Below, piece after piece: positions 42,419 to 56,535 of a stretch of DNA of 64,000 nucleotides (the first letter of the stretch is position 1; each line of letters opens with the position of its first letter). The notes below the pieces were generated by a model. It saw only the letters and a program-made list of their open reading frames with translations, ran no database searches and was not told where the DNA came from. The stretch spans positions 2,837,611 to 2,901,610 of the forward strand of contig NC_135571.1 in the NCBI RefSeq assembly GCF_964340395.1. The letters are read 5' to 3'. The DNA is from Glandiceps talaboti. Taxonomy: Eukaryota > Hemichordata > Enteropneusta > Spengelidae. Made by a program: the position numbers and the translations under genes.

Positions 42419-43655
42419 AGTTAGGAGTGATGAAGAGGGGCGTTTTATGACGGTATAGGTACACCATTGCCATTACATGTGTGATTCACACACCACACTG
42501 TCAATATATGGCACAAGGTTGAGATACCACTGGGAGTATCGTCTCTACTCCTAATTTCGGCATCGTTAATATAAAATGTATACATAATTACTAGCCGAGG
42601 CCAAGCGCTCGCCTTTGAAAATCGACTATTTGTGATCATTACAGAGATACAACTAAATAGGTATTGCCGACAGAAACTCAAACACGCGGCATACATTTTA
42701 ATTTCAAGTTGGTCGTAAAACAATGAACATCAAGGTACTTATACGAACACCGACAAATTCGACAACAACGGGACTCATCAACGCTAAAAACCCCAAATAA
42801 AGAAAGTTTAGCCCGGTTTTCGAGAGTTTGATTCGGAGTTCTATGGGATTTGTACCGTAAAGCGAATGTAAAGCGAATCAGAAACGTTGCACCTACCTTG
42901 CTAGAGAGTTGCAAGCCACACAAGCCCACAAGTCTCAATGTGGTCGTCCTTGGAGAGAGAAAAAAACTCGATATGTATAACTCCTTTGCGTTGGAAAAAA
43001 AATACAGCTTCATATAGTGTATGAAGTTCAACAACGTCTGATTTTTTTTACGCGATACTACGGCCAATGCAAATCTAAACGCCGTAGTGTGTTAGGTACA
43101 CTGCGTAACGTAAGGGAGACAACACGATTCCGATTGCGATCGCTTCCCATTGAAACACATCAGTCTGGGCCATACAAAAGAAATTTTATGTTGTACCGTA
43201 TACAGTGACCTTTTTTCTTGACCCTTCGAGTTCTTGTCACTTTGCATTATTCATGTTAACATAGTTATCTGTTGATTAATCACAAATGTAGACTGCTCAA
43301 GCAAAGTTTGTGGAGCCAAACAGAAAAAATAAAAACCAAATAATTGTCTCTTTTGTTGCCCTTTTTTCAAGTGCTGTCGAGTGCCTGGTTACGGATGTGG
43401 ATATGACGTAGTATCCATTGCTAAGTGAAGGACACAAAGGGGTCAAACTAACGAAATTGACCTTGTTACCTCTCTGTAGGGCAGTTTTGGCAATTTTTAA
43501 TTGAATCATTGAGCTAAGTAAAGCGTGTAGGTTCATATTGTGAAGTTGTCACTGTAGCTGGAAAATCAACTTACTTCTACAGAAGTATATCAATGAGAGG
43601 TCAAGTTTGTTATTTTCTGAAGTAGTGTGACCCGCATATTAAAAGTTAACGTGGG

Positions 43656-43701
43656 TTTTTTTTCGTTTTTTTTTTTTTTTTTTTTTTTTTGGGGGGGGGG
43701 G
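43656..43701. repeat. Poly(T) directly joined to poly(G)
   Basis: A T tract to 43690, then eleven G, then TGCTGCC. Confidence 0.95.
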
Positions 43702-43874
43702 TGCTGCCAAGAGACTTTTAGTTGGCTTTTGGGGCTAACTGTATACGCTAGTGGTCAATTTGAAAACTCAAGTTTGTATGAGTGTAAAGATTCAGCCATC
43801 TTCTGATAAATCTAACATTGGTAAGTTTTCTTTTCGGTCGTCTTTGAAAGTAGTGGGTTCAATCAAACTTAATT

Positions 43875-44270
43875 ATGTTTGTACAGTATTACAGTACATG
43901 GAGGAATCATAGAAACGTAAATATTAAGTGTAATAATAAGCGAATTCAGGCCAGGATTTGTATTAGTATTATTTGTTATGTTTGCGATACTGTTACGAAA
44001 CCCCGTAGCACAACTTTTCGAAAGAGTTGTCGTGTGAATGTCGTGTTGAATATTAAAAACTTTGCTATTTATAGTGGCACGACTGGTGTGCTTTGTACCA
44101 GCAGACATGTTATTTTTTTTCGAAATGCTTCCCTCAATTTGGAAACGGAAAACTTCGGAAATGCCTCTGGATACCACCAGGTGAGCATGACGCTGCATGG
44201 TTGGACTGACGACACGTTAATTGGCCTTTTTGTGTATTCCAGACATGAAAAAAGTAACTGTGATACATAA
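43875..44270 (+). CDS. Unidentified 131-codon ORF or exon
   Basis: The frame runs from ATG 43875 to TAA 44268-44270. It is Cys-, Asn- and Arg-rich and matches no family I know. A good donor-like site, CAG before GTGAGC, sits at about 44179/44180, so the 3' part could be intronic if this is an exon. An antisense ORF of 109 codons covers much of the same stretch, which lowers the chance that either is real. Confidence 0.1.
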   Translation: MFVQYYSTWRNHRNVNIKCNNKRIQARICISIICYVCDTVTKPRSTTFRKSCRVNVVLNIKNFAIYSGTTGVLCTSRHVIFFRNASLNLETENFGNASGYHQVSMTLHGWTDDTLIGLFVYSRHEKSNCDT

Positions 44271-44739
44271 CCTTCAAAATTGGTCCTCTGGTAAACTAAC
44301 GACAGGGTTCCTATAATGAACCCAATGCAAAGGGTAACACGAAAATAGTTTGTGTGCTTACCGGACCCCTCAACCCGGTGAACTTTATCACCCTTCGCTT
44401 AAGATAAACCGTGTGCTCGAGAGGGCGATATTTGCTTATCTTCTTCAACAGGTACCGCTACATTATTTTAGCCATGGTGATTGTAATATGACACAATACT
44501 AATTTTCGAAAATCTCTGAAGATTACATTTATAATGATTACAAAGGCAACTGCAGAGATAATCATGTTTCAATGTCAGGTATGTAATATGGTAAGACAAG
44601 TAGATAGATTAATGGTCATTTTTTATTCAGTTGGTCTACCTCTACCTCATGTCGGTGCACAGACACTAACACGGCCATGTAGTTTGGAGACTCAATATGG
44701 AAATGTATGTCAATACAATTTGTGCAGTATGAACAGAGC

Positions 44740-45033
<294 letters not shown>

Positions 45034-45796
45034 CCCTAAGCTTATATCATTATACATGCCAGGTTATGTTAATGTAAAAATCCTAATTAAAAGGTCTTTG
45101 TACACATACATAGTTTGTATATACCAATAGATAGGAGATCTGCTTTTTTAACTTATACACTATATAACAATGTGGGTGTGAATCAAATTTATATATCACC
45201 GACCATCACAAAGCTTACACAGTGTAAACATATAATGGGTCCATTTAAACATTCTTAAACGTTTATATATTGAACCTTTTGATGTTGCAAGTGTTCTTTT
45301 GTTCAGTACCATATAGAGCTTAACGGAATCTAACACTTTTATCGTCCCAAAGGCTTTTAGTAGCATGCCCCGAATCAATTATTGTAAAATATACCATATT
45401 TCGTTTTCAATTGAACTGCAATAAAAATTGAAATGTGTAACAGATCCGTTGATGTTCGACCTTCCAGAATGCACTTTAAATTGCATACAGTTGTTACAAT
45501 TGAAATAGGTCATTTGTATGCATACATTTATATTGTACGCATGCATTTATATTCTTCAAAGAACTCGGTTGTAACAATTTGTTTTCATTTTGATTTATGA
45601 GGTCAGTGTTTAAATAGTTGTTCTTGTCAACCCATATTGTAATTTTAAAATATTTTAGATGAAATCGACCATAAATTGCCTTGAGGAAACATATTAGTTA
45701 AGTGAAAAATTTAACCTTAACATTTAGTATAATAAAATACAGTAATGCAATACGAGATTTCGTCATTACATTTTTTATCAAATTTTGGGATCAGTT

Positions 45797-45851
<55 letters not shown>
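45797..45851. repeat. (TCTG)n
   Basis: Pure TCTG units after a TGTT variant. Confidence 0.95.
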
Positions 45852-46968
45852 ATTTGAGTGTATGTGTGTGTGTTTGTGTTTTTTGGTGTTCGTTTGTTTG
45901 TATCTATTTTTATTATATCATATTACGTATTTCGTTTATTTACTTACCTATTAATTGTTGCATTTGTTCATTAATTCGGTTTGTTTATCTGTGTATATTT
46001 GTTTGTGTATTGTAAAATGAACAATTTTATCCAAGAAACGACAAATTGGAGTCTACTAATGTTAATACAGTACGAACACTTTAAACAGCTGTTACATCAA
46101 CTGTCAATGTCCATCTGTAATTATTGCTTTTATCTTACATTCAAAAAACTACTTTCGGATTAGAATTAACCTCTAGGTGCAAAACCCCGTTTATTTGGCA
46201 GAGATATAAAAAGTTAGTTCCCCTAAAATTCTTGAGGTAATCCTAATTCGATGACCTGGGATTGAATCATTGGCCTTTAAAATGATAAATGTGATGTAAA
46301 ATGTTGAGTCCATGAAGTATTGCTCTATTTCATCATCGATGTCGTTACAGGAAAGGAGCCCCCAGAAGTCTGTTTAATCTCGAGGAATGTGTTCCTTTTC
46401 GTCAGTCACTGTCTAGTCGTCAGATATGAATTTTACATAAGGGTTGCTTGATCCTGTCGGCCAATTTTTGTACACACAAGAGATGAAAGTCTTGACACAT
46501 TAATGATGTAAACCACGTATCTACCCGTTCTGCTGCCTGGAGACTCAGTTGTTAGCTCTAATTCCCAACTTATTGACATAACTGACAATATATCTATTTC
46601 TGAACGACAGGTATGTGATTTGCCTAAACAGAACACGTGGCACTGAAGTAGTATTTATAACGTGGTGTCATTTCACGGTCTACATGTTTTCATCGGCTTT
46701 GTTGTCATGCATTAGTGTTGACCCAAGGTGGTTGTGATATCCTTGCCCTAACAAAAATGCAAGCAACATGCTATGAATTTGATATTCTGCATTTCGGACT
46801 AGAAAGGAAGGACTCAATTAAGCTATGAAATGTGTTTACCATGTATATATCCCTTTTGTTATAAATAAAGGGGTTTATTGACTCTAAATGCTGCGATAGA
46901 CCAATTTCCAATGTGCAATGAACTGGTCAGTACAGATTTAAACAAACCTACCGACAGCAGTGTTTCCT

Positions 46969-46990
46969 TACATACATACATCCATACATC

Positions 46991-47052
<62 letters not shown>

Positions 47053-47079
47053 TACATACATACATACATACATACACAC
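46969..47079. repeat. CATA - CA - CATA compound microsatellite
   Basis: Imperfect CATA/CATC, a CA core at about 46994-47048, then CATA. Confidence 0.95.
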
Positions 47080-47845
47080 TTTGATTGCACCTTAATTACT
47101 CCAATGTGTAAGTACTTCAAACTGAACAAATAACTACAACACATTACTTTAATTACTTATGTCTCACAAATCATTGGAATGAGAATAGTTTACATTCGCA
47201 TTAAAATTCCTATACAACACTATTGCAATCATGTGTTTATAATCTAATAATTGCAGTCAATCAAATACAATTAAATGAGACAGTTTGATATTTAAGATAT
47301 TTGAAATGCGTACATATTACATATCAACTTTCAAAATGTACCTGACTTCCTCTCTAAGTGTGTGACGAAATGCCAATTGATTCCAAAACATGCACAAAGA
47401 GTTTGATTGCCAATTTTTCAACTTTATACTTAGAAATATTTTATGGTAATCAGGTAGCAACCACTGGCCGATCGCTGGTTAGGCGAGGCCCGTAGATCTG
47501 TAACACACAGGCCATTCATATAATAATTTGCCGTTCAGTTTTTATGGCGAAGTTGGAACGTTGCTTCATCGATGTGTGTATTGAATCAGGTATATCTCAC
47601 AGATTTCTTATTTCAGCTATTAGGTAGCGTTCGGCAGAATACTATTTGTAACATTTAGGATAAAAATTAATCATTTTACAAGTTTAGATTGTTGTTTTAC
47701 TTGATAGATAACAACACTTTTTTTTCAACTGATCACAGCGTGATTGTTATTGAGGAAAGTTGAAAGATTTAATCTCCAAGTTAATTTTTGCCTTTTCAAT
47801 AAGAATACATTCAGTGCTATTATTGTTTCTATTTTAAATGTCGCC

Positions 47846-48190
<345 letters not shown>

Positions 48191-49121
48191 ACAATGTGTG
48201 TGTGCGTTTTGAAAATGTACCTGTCATATAACCAGTCAATGAAGCTGGTTATGAATTGACACCCTTTCATACTTATTATAAATACCATTGCCATCATTGA
48301 ACCAGAACACCCTATCGAATAATGAAACCAAAGAATATAACACATACACAGTATGATAAAGCACGTATTTACATGTCTCTCTAAGTTTTGACGAAAAGTT
48401 AATTGCAACAGACATTGTAAATAGATTTTATACAGCAAGAAAAATTAGCAGATCGTTTACCTATAATATTTCAATGTAACGAAACCAATAGAAACATATT
48501 CTGTAAAGGGGGTATGGCGCCTTGTAGTTGTACTCTCTGATTGCCTCATTGCTGATGATGGATGGAAAAATCCGTAAATACAATCACAAGAAATTGCGTA
48601 AAACCAATCTAGCTAGTTCAATTTCCATTACAGAAAAAGGGAAATGTAGGTACCAGCCAAAGTACATCATTATTTTGAATTTTGAAATCAGTCTTGAGAG
48701 TTTTGATTATATTATTGAAGTAAAGTAATTACTGGGCCTCGTTTTACCACTTCAGATTCCTCTCTTCGCTCGTCACCATGATGAGCTAAGTTATGTGACC
48801 TCTTTCAGCAACAAAGGCGGAGTTTTAATTTCTTTAGGTTCTACACATGCATGTTGCTAATAGTTTTCTGATCAACTTTAAAGCTGGCCTCCCCAAACAG
48901 AATTATTCCAGGTTTTCTCAACAATTTCTACACTTTCTCTATTCGTCTTTCATACTTAACTGTACTCATTGCATTACTGATTAAGCAAGTTTTTTTGTCA
49001 TTTTTAAAATTATGTTTACTACCAAAATTAAGTAAGTTTAGAGTTTCAATTAACCGGCACTGTGGTTTTTTTTCATCTCATATGACATTGTTATGAACTA
49101 TATAACAGAAAAACAAACGTG

Positions 49122-49686
49122 TATAGTGATAGCGTGGTGCGTGACTAACGACGTCCAAGTGAAACCCTAATCTATCCAGAGTTGTTTTCGCTTTCCTTTG
49201 ATTTTCGCTTTGATATTACGTTGAATAAACACGGCACCAAACTGCAACTTCAAAGAAACATCAGATACTACGTACGAGTAAATGGTATCCCCTAACTTTC
49301 CAGCAAAACATTGAAACGTGAAACGTTGTTTGTCGTTTGATTTTGATTGCGTGTCAAAAAACGAATGTTCGCATTTCGATATCCACCAAATTCCAAAGTA
49401 ACATGTAAATCTAAATTTTGATTTCTTAAACACGTACTCATGGTTTGAAACTTACGTCAAAAACTAATCAGATTATCTCTGGATAGTTTAGGATTTCACT
49501 TGGACGTCGTTAGTCACGCACCTAGCGTGCATGCGAAATAAACGATACATTTTATCTCACTGTCTGTGAACACGGGTCAACGTCACCGTCGTTATCATAA
49601 AAGGAAAATTCAAAGATAAATTTGTTTATTTGTGTTCACAGTGAGATAAGATGTTACATTTTGTGTGCGTGCGCAATATCAGTATC
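49122..49686. mobile_element. MITE-B copy 2, interrupted by MITE-A
   Basis: The left arm (about 49122-49135, continuing at 49529 after MITE-A) contains GATAGCGTGCATGCG and TTTATCTCACTGT. The right arm ends near 49686 with TCACAGTGAGATAAGATGTTAC and its mirror motifs. These arms are inverted copies of each other and match the element at 25048-25205. Without MITE-A and the duplicated target the unit is about 172 bp. Weaker similarity to the 25-kb locus continues to about 49790. Confidence 0.65.
49136..49522. mobile_element. MITE-A: 387-bp inverted-repeat transposon nested in MITE-B
   Basis: The ends are inverted repeats of about 46 bp with 44 matches (49136-49181 and 49477-49522), starting GGTGCGTGACTAACGACGTC. 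The element is flanked on both sides by TAGCGT (49130-49135 and 49523-49528). It carries no convincing gene; an 88-codon minus-strand frame inside has no family resemblance. The superfamily is not settled: a 6-bp duplication with GG termini does not fit the common Tc1, PIF or typical 8-bp hAT patterns. The near identity of the arms suggests a fairly recent insertion. Confidence 0.85.
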
Positions 49687-50088
49687 TGTAATTTAAATTT
49701 GTTTGTGTGAATAGCAACAAAACACGTTGGTGAAATGTAAAACAAAAACAACCTTCCGCCTATTGAAACTTTAAAGTTACCTAATTTTGGTGGTGCACAC
49801 ACAAAAACGCAAAAAGTTTCACGATTCTCGCAACAAAGAGGTCACGGTTTAGTTGTTCTTCTAACTATCAAGGGGCCATGATACGATAACAAGACCTAAT
49901 TTGTTTTCCTTATCTGAATGTGTCCCAAGGCAATTCACTTTACAAATTCACATTCATCATTGAATCCATAGCTATATTTAGATACATGTTTGCTGTTTTG
50001 CTTATTAACGAACTGAAGAACATTTCAATGTCACTTGTCAACGACAAATTCATGCATTCAATGCTACCAATGTCAGTAGAATATGAAT

Positions 50089-50104
50089 GAGAGAGAGAGT
50101 GAGG

Positions 50105-50177
<73 letters not shown>
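50089..50177. repeat. (GA)n
   Basis: GA run with a short GTGAGGGTGT interruption near its start. Confidence 0.95.
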
Positions 50178-50178
<1 letters not shown>

Positions 50179-51075
50179 AAAATGGCGACGATAAAAATAA
50201 AATCATCTTTGCGAGTTTTTGAGAAGGTACAATTAACCTTCTTTAGCTTTAAATACCATGATCCAGTAAACTGCTTGAAACATGGTGACAGAAAACACAA
50301 ACTCGAATGAAGAAAATAACATGGTTGAAGCTGCAACGGAACGTTTTTTAGAAACTGTCTTGCTAGATATAATTACTTCATCGTAAACGGTATTAACTCG
50401 CCGTTGGCTAAAGTATATTTATGTACAAGTATTTTCACATTTTTTCCGCGATTATATTCTTGCTTATTTAATTGAAAACAAAATACTCAAGTAACATCTA
50501 GTGCGCAGGTTTCAATTATAAGCTTAGTGTATTTTGTATAGTATTAATATTTTATACATTAAGTGATTGTTGGCATACCCCAAAAGGGAATTAGTTTCTG
50601 TCAACTCGTATGTTTTGTCGTGTTCTCACACTTTTCTTTTAAGTTGTCAATTTTTCAAATTTTAACAGACCAGAAATTCATTTTTAGAGTAACTTGAAGA
50701 CTAAACATACATCAACGAACCGATGTCAAAATATTCGTCAAAAATGTGTATATCTACATTTTGTATAAGTTTACATATGGCTTCAACATGACGCCATAAT
50801 ATGACGTCACTGCATATCCACATGTATTTGGCAGTGACGAGGTGAATCGAATATGCAAATCATGGCACTCGTCTGATAACTATCAATTTGCAATCTGCTT
50901 TACGCATGTAGTACCACCGCTACGTTTGTTTAACTAATTAACATGCCCTTGGTGTTTGTACCGAAGATGTATAACATATGTCAAACAGATACTTGTTAAA
51001 TAGCTTTACCATGCAGTCCTGCATACAAACATCGTTAGTCCAAATGTCGTAATTGAAAATGACTACCATTACACG

Positions 51076-51264
<189 letters not shown>

Positions 51265-52046
51265 AGGTGCGTTTGTGTGTATGTATACGCTCATTTTGTT
51301 ACAGTATATTTTCTAAGGTGATTAGACTTTGAACTGATTGCAAGGGAGCATTCTTGATTTTGTCATGTCAATCACACGATTGCCTTTGGCGGTTTTGAAA
51401 AACCAGATTCACTAAGGTCTAATGGTATGTAAACCGCAGTGTTATTATCATTTTAAAATAACTGTTTTTATGAATTGTTTTGACAACTTCGACAGAGGTT
51501 AAGGGGTGTAGGTCAGCTATGACGATTTATGTTCTAACGAAGAGAACTGATCTAGTCTCCAGTTGTTATAGTGTATTGCTTGTTCTACTCCCTCGCGGAT
51601 GAACTTGATTGATAATACGCCGTGACGGTCAAAGGTCATGGGAACGATATAAAGTCTGTTAAAATGCTACACTGGCAATGTGAGGAATAACAGTAAATGA
51701 CACCATATGTGTATTAACATGTAACACTGTACAAAGAATTCACAAATCGTTAATTTGCCATTTAAGTAAGATTTTCTCATAAGGTTCGCACATGGTATAG
51801 TTTAGGTTAGATATTTCGTGTCAAAGGTTATCAAATGTTAGCTCCAAGATGTCCCACCTAAACTGTCAAATATTCTTTTCTGCACTATCTACTACACAGT
51901 ATATATTAACCCCATTGCTCACCTTCTCTTTCTCAGTCTACATATCTCTCTGTATCTGCCTCTGTCAATCTATGTCCCTCTTCTATCTTTCTCTACCCCT
52001 ATCGTTGTCAGGCGCTGTCTATCTTCGTCTATGTATATCTCTATCT

Positions 52047-52058
52047 ATTGTCTATCTG

Positions 52059-52131
<73 letters not shown>

Positions 52132-52133
52132 TT

Positions 52134-52197
<64 letters not shown>
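52047..52197. repeat. (TCTA)n - (TCTG)n - (TA)n
   Basis: TCTA to about 52088, TCTG to about 52130, then TA to 52197. The CT-rich minisatellite follows at once. Confidence 0.95.
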
Positions 52198-52199
<2 letters not shown>

Positions 52200-52209
52200 G
52201 TATCTCTTT

Positions 52210-52380
52210 CTCTCCCCTCAGGCTCCTTACCACCCTCTTCTCCCTCAGGCTCCTTCCATCCCCCTCTCCCTCTCCCTTATGCTCCTTCCCGCCCTACCCT
52301 CTCTCGGGCTCCTTCCTCCCCACCCTCCCTCTCCTTCAGGCTCCTTCCCTATCTCCCCCTTCCTCAGGTTGGTTCCCTCC
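52210..52380. repeat. CT-rich minisatellite, about 30-bp unit, five copies
   Basis: GCTCCTT recurs at about 52222, 52249, 52281, 52308 and 52340 within CTCAGGCTCCTTCC-like units separated by CCCTCTCC runs. Confidence 0.7.
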
Positions 52381-53162
52381 TACCGTCAATGTGATGATAA
52401 CAAAACGGCTCTTTCTCTGCAGTGAGTGTGTATATTGATAAGTAATCCAGTGTGTTTTGTGATTGAAGAGGAGTATTTCAATCATCAACAAATTAATGTC
52501 ACGTGGGTCAAGACTGTCGGATTATACTCATTTGCAAAGTTCTGATTGATGAATAACAAGTAAGATAAGACGATAATAAAATGGACTGTTAATATTAAAA
52601 TGAACCGAGTCATATATTATGACTAAATGTGTCATAGAAAAGCAATATCTGAGTAGGGTATCTTCGATGAAGTGGGTCAAGGTCAAGATCAAGTCTCATT
52701 AGCAGCCAACCTTGCAACATATAGAGTTTGTAATTGAGGCCAGGAGGACACCTGGTGTCAACCTACCACAGTCATGTACAAACCTCTAGACTCAACGTAA
52801 ACAATGAAGTATCGTTGTCCAATACCACATAGTGTTAAGTAGGTCTTATATTATGTGTTGGACACGATGAGGATTATTCGACATGTTAAAGCCGCCCAAG
52901 TTGTAACATTTTCTAAAACTGTTTTGTGAGTTAAGATTACTTCTTCGTAATATTGTACAATCTGAATAGTATTGAATCAATCTAGGTAAATATATTTGTG
53001 TAGCAGTTCACACACAATGGTGTAATATATATAATCAAATTGATTTTAGGGGTTCGCAACCAAAACTCACTGAATCAAGATTCAAATTCAACTTATTACT
53101 ATACTACTCATAGATAAAAAGAGACCTCTAATGAACAATGTCTAATTATTGTAATTTTAACA

Positions 53163-53218
53163 CATACATACATACATACATACATACATACATACATACA
53201 TACATACATACATACATA
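53163..53218. repeat. (CATA)n
   Basis: Pure CATA units. Confidence 0.95.
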
Positions 53219-53329
53219 GTGGATTAAGATCACTAATGAAAGGGGGGTTGATTTTAAAATGTGCTTGGAACGTAATTAAGGGTTAGAGGTCATGAATATT
53301 TCGTTCAGATGGATGTAACGTCACTATTA

Positions 53330-53590
53330 CTTGGTTCTGACAGGGGTGAAGTCCCGGGGTGAAGTGTCAAGATTGTTTGTACTTTGATACTGAAGGGGTG
53401 AAAGGTAACCGTTTTGATAGTTTGGTATTGAAGGGGTGATCATTCACAATTATTTTCGGCCTCAGGTTCTGAAGGTTTAGAGAAAACGTTGCGTTTGTTT
53501 GGATTTTGGAAACCGATGGGGTGAGCAAATTACTTGTATTTGATTTTAAGTGGTGTACTATCAATCTTTGTTTGTTTAGTACTGGAACGT
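53330..53590. repeat. Diverged minisatellite, about 42-bp period
   Basis: TTTGATACTGAAGGGGTGA-like words recur near 53382, 53420, 53462, 53504, 53540 and 53575, with decreasing similarity. Confidence 0.55.
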
Positions 53591-54071
53591 GAAGTGAATA
53601 TTTGCTTCAAATCGATCACGAGATTATAAGAGATTTGTCTAATAAGAACGGTGACTTTGCTGTTCTTTCACAGCTGTAGGAGACCACAGAGAGTGAGAGC
53701 ACGTATTAATAATGAAAACAGGAGTCACCTGAGCCAACAAATGACGATTTGCACAAATCTCACGCTTACATAATTGACAGGGTGTCAGCAAACAAAACAC
53801 ATTAGGTCACATCAGTAAAACATAGCAATCCATCTGAAAAAATTTGCATTAATCTGATTTCCACCTGAAGTGTCACCTACCATGACTGCCGTCACAGAAA
53901 ACGTCAATTGAAAAATAAATAAATTATATGTACCTACATATTATACAGTGCATGCTTTGTGTGGTTATGACATTCTGTAACCATTGCAACTTTTATCCAT
54001 GGTTAGCTAGCTAGTGTATCGAAGTTCGCTGCCTGGTGCACGAATAATGGTAATGATTGAAAGATTATTAT

Positions 54072-54108
54072 ACAGACAGACAGACAGACAGGCAGGCAGG
54101 GAGGCAGG

Positions 54109-54180
<72 letters not shown>

Positions 54181-54295
54181 TATTAGATAGATAGACAGAC
54201 AGACAGACATACATACAGACGGACGGACAGACAGACAAACAGATAGGCACTCAGACAGGCAGCCAAGTAGACAGAGAGACAAACAGACAGACAAC
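54072..54295. repeat. CAGA-rich compound array
   Basis: CAGA with CAGG, CAAA, TAGA, CATA and CGGA blocks. The purest CAGA run is at about 54120-54180. Confidence 0.93.
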
Positions 54296-54737
54296 ATCAT
54301 AAATTGAATGATTGATTGATAGACATTAGATAGTTAGTGATATGGAAGTCATTCTAAATAGTCTACGAAAGTTAAAATGCTTTAGATATAGAGATTGATT
54401 TACGGAGAGTTCTGATAATCAACATCGATTTCTTAGGAGTTTATGGCAGCTGTGACCGTACTAACAATTCACATTAGTCGCTTTTCAAAAAAACTCCAAC
54501 CAGGTTAAACTAACTATGGTTCAAATTAAGAATGATACACATGGTAGACAATATTGTCTGTGGTATCTTGCACTTTAAACTCATTCAGTTCATAAACTCT
54601 CCTTGTCGTCCAAGAAGTACAGTGTTTTCATCATCTGCCCTTTCAATTTCCATAACATCAAATTCGCATGCACAACATCGAGAAGTCGTTAATAAGTTTG
54701 TAAGACGTCTTGCATATCTATATCATCTGTTTTGTCG

Positions 54738-55013
54738 TATGTATGTATGTATGTATGTATGTATGTATGTATGTATGTATGTATGTATGTATGTATGTAT
54801 GTATATGTGTGTGTGTGTATGTATGTATGTATGTATGTATGTATGTATGTATGTATGTATGTATGTGTGTGTGTATGTAGGTGTGTCCGTGGTATGTCTG
54901 TGTGTGTGCTCGTGACTGTTTCTTTGTATATCCTTGTTCGAGTAAACTGTCTCTGTCTGTCTACCTGTTTTTCTGTGTGTGTGTGTGTCTGTCTGTCTGT
55001 CTGTCTGTCTGTA

Positions 55014-55056
<43 letters not shown>

Positions 55057-55200
55057 ATGTATGTATGTATGTATGTATGTATGTATGTATGTATGTATGT
55101 ATGTATGTATGTATGTATGTATGTATGTCTGTCTGCATGTCTGTCTGTATGTCGGTATGTGTATGTATGTGTATACGTGTGTATATGTATGTGTGTGTGC
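54738..55200. repeat. TATG - TG - TATG - TG - TCTG - TATG - TCTG compound array
   Basis: TATG 54738-54803, TG, TATG to about 54864, a TG-rich imperfect stretch to about 54972, TG, TCTG 54987-55052, TATG 55054-55128, then a TCTG/TATG-rich tail. The longest apparent ORFs of the window (up to 212 codons) are translations of this array. Confidence 0.94.
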
Positions 55201-56352
55201 CCATATCTGTGTTTCTCTGTGTATCCCAGCTTGCGTATTCTGTGTATGTGTCTGTATGTGCATGTGTATATGTTCATCGATGTGCGCAGTTCTTTATCGC
55301 GTACAGACGTGTGTCCTATATACTGTGTTTCTATATTATGTATACCCACCTAGACTGTTTACACGTGTAAATCAACCAATGTAAGTATTCCATCATGTAT
55401 TTTAATTACAGCCATATTACAACTTATTGGAAATTGTTCGTCGCAAAGCATTAAAAAAACTACACCTTTCATTCGCCTTCCATCGACAAAATACCAGTAA
55501 AAGGTCCCCGTGTTAGCTCTGCAATACCTGTATTCACTACGACAAGGATGCAATTACTAACTGAAAATAAACGCATTTGAGTGGAACTACCTGCGACGCT
55601 CACACATTGTGTTTCTTGAAAGACCCTCAGCAGTCGAAGACTTTGCATTTACATCTTTGACAGCGTGTGTCAAGTTCTAATCAAAGCAGTACACGGCATG
55701 GTCATTAGAATGGTTTATTCAATTGATAAATGTATATAGAAGTAGTTCGAAATACCTAGATTGCTATTTGCCGTAATCTTACGGTTGGACTATTCATTTG
55801 AGCAGAAACACACACGCTCTAGGTGGTAACTTTGATGACGGGGTGACGTTGAATATAAATGCATTTTTCCCAACATCTCGATACAAGAACGTTTTTGCAC
55901 ACCATCTGCAAAATACATACTCTAAACGTTTGACAATAACCTATTTTGAAAAGCTTCAATTCTGAGCGTATTGCTTTACTAAGTCAAACTATTTTAATTA
56001 CGCTACATAATATGAATAATATTCCATGGTCGTATGTATGGCAGCTGTCACCTCAAAGATATGTCCATCTAGGAACGTGTATTGTCGGAAGTTTATTCAA
56101 ACACACGTGTCAGCCATCATCGTAATATTTCTCTGGTCTGCGTTATTATATATATATGGTATTTATTTACAATTTGTTAGACTTTCGACCGGTATGTATT
56201 AAGCGAAATAACTTACATGTATGTCTAAGTTGTCACATTCTAACTAACTTTGACTATAGGTGGGTAAATGTACTTTCACCTCAGACTATATTACTATATG
56301 TTGCAATTTAAATATCAAAGATAACTGCAATGTTTTATTTTTAGTAGTTTTT

Positions 56353-56468
56353 TCCGTCCGTCCGTCCGTCCGTCCGTCTGTCTATCTGTGTGTCTGTCTG
56401 TATGTATGTATGTATGTATGTATGTATGTATGTATGTATGTATGTATGTATGTATGTATGTATGTATA

Positions 56469-56535
<67 letters not shown>

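Larger units (their letters stand above)
39791..44739. other. Mostly non-coding; somewhat less AT-rich from 42 to 44.3 kb
   Basis: From 42.0 to 44.3 kb the sequence appears less AT-rich than its surroundings and has several overlapping ORFs of 90-131 codons on both strands. None is recognised. Confidence 0.55.

Noticed and set aside
42678-43067. 129-codon minus-strand ORF
   Set aside because: No recognisable domain, and the composition is as expected by chance in a less AT-rich patch with ORFs on both strands.
46250-46280. GATTCAATCCC on the minus strand as a possible tRNA or SINE B box
   Set aside because: The first conserved G is missing and no A box lies at the expected distance.
54732-55370. 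ORFs of up to 212 codons with YVCM or IHTY repeats
   Set aside because: They translate CATA/CAGA-type microsatellites in several frames on both strands; no non-repeat protein segment is attached.
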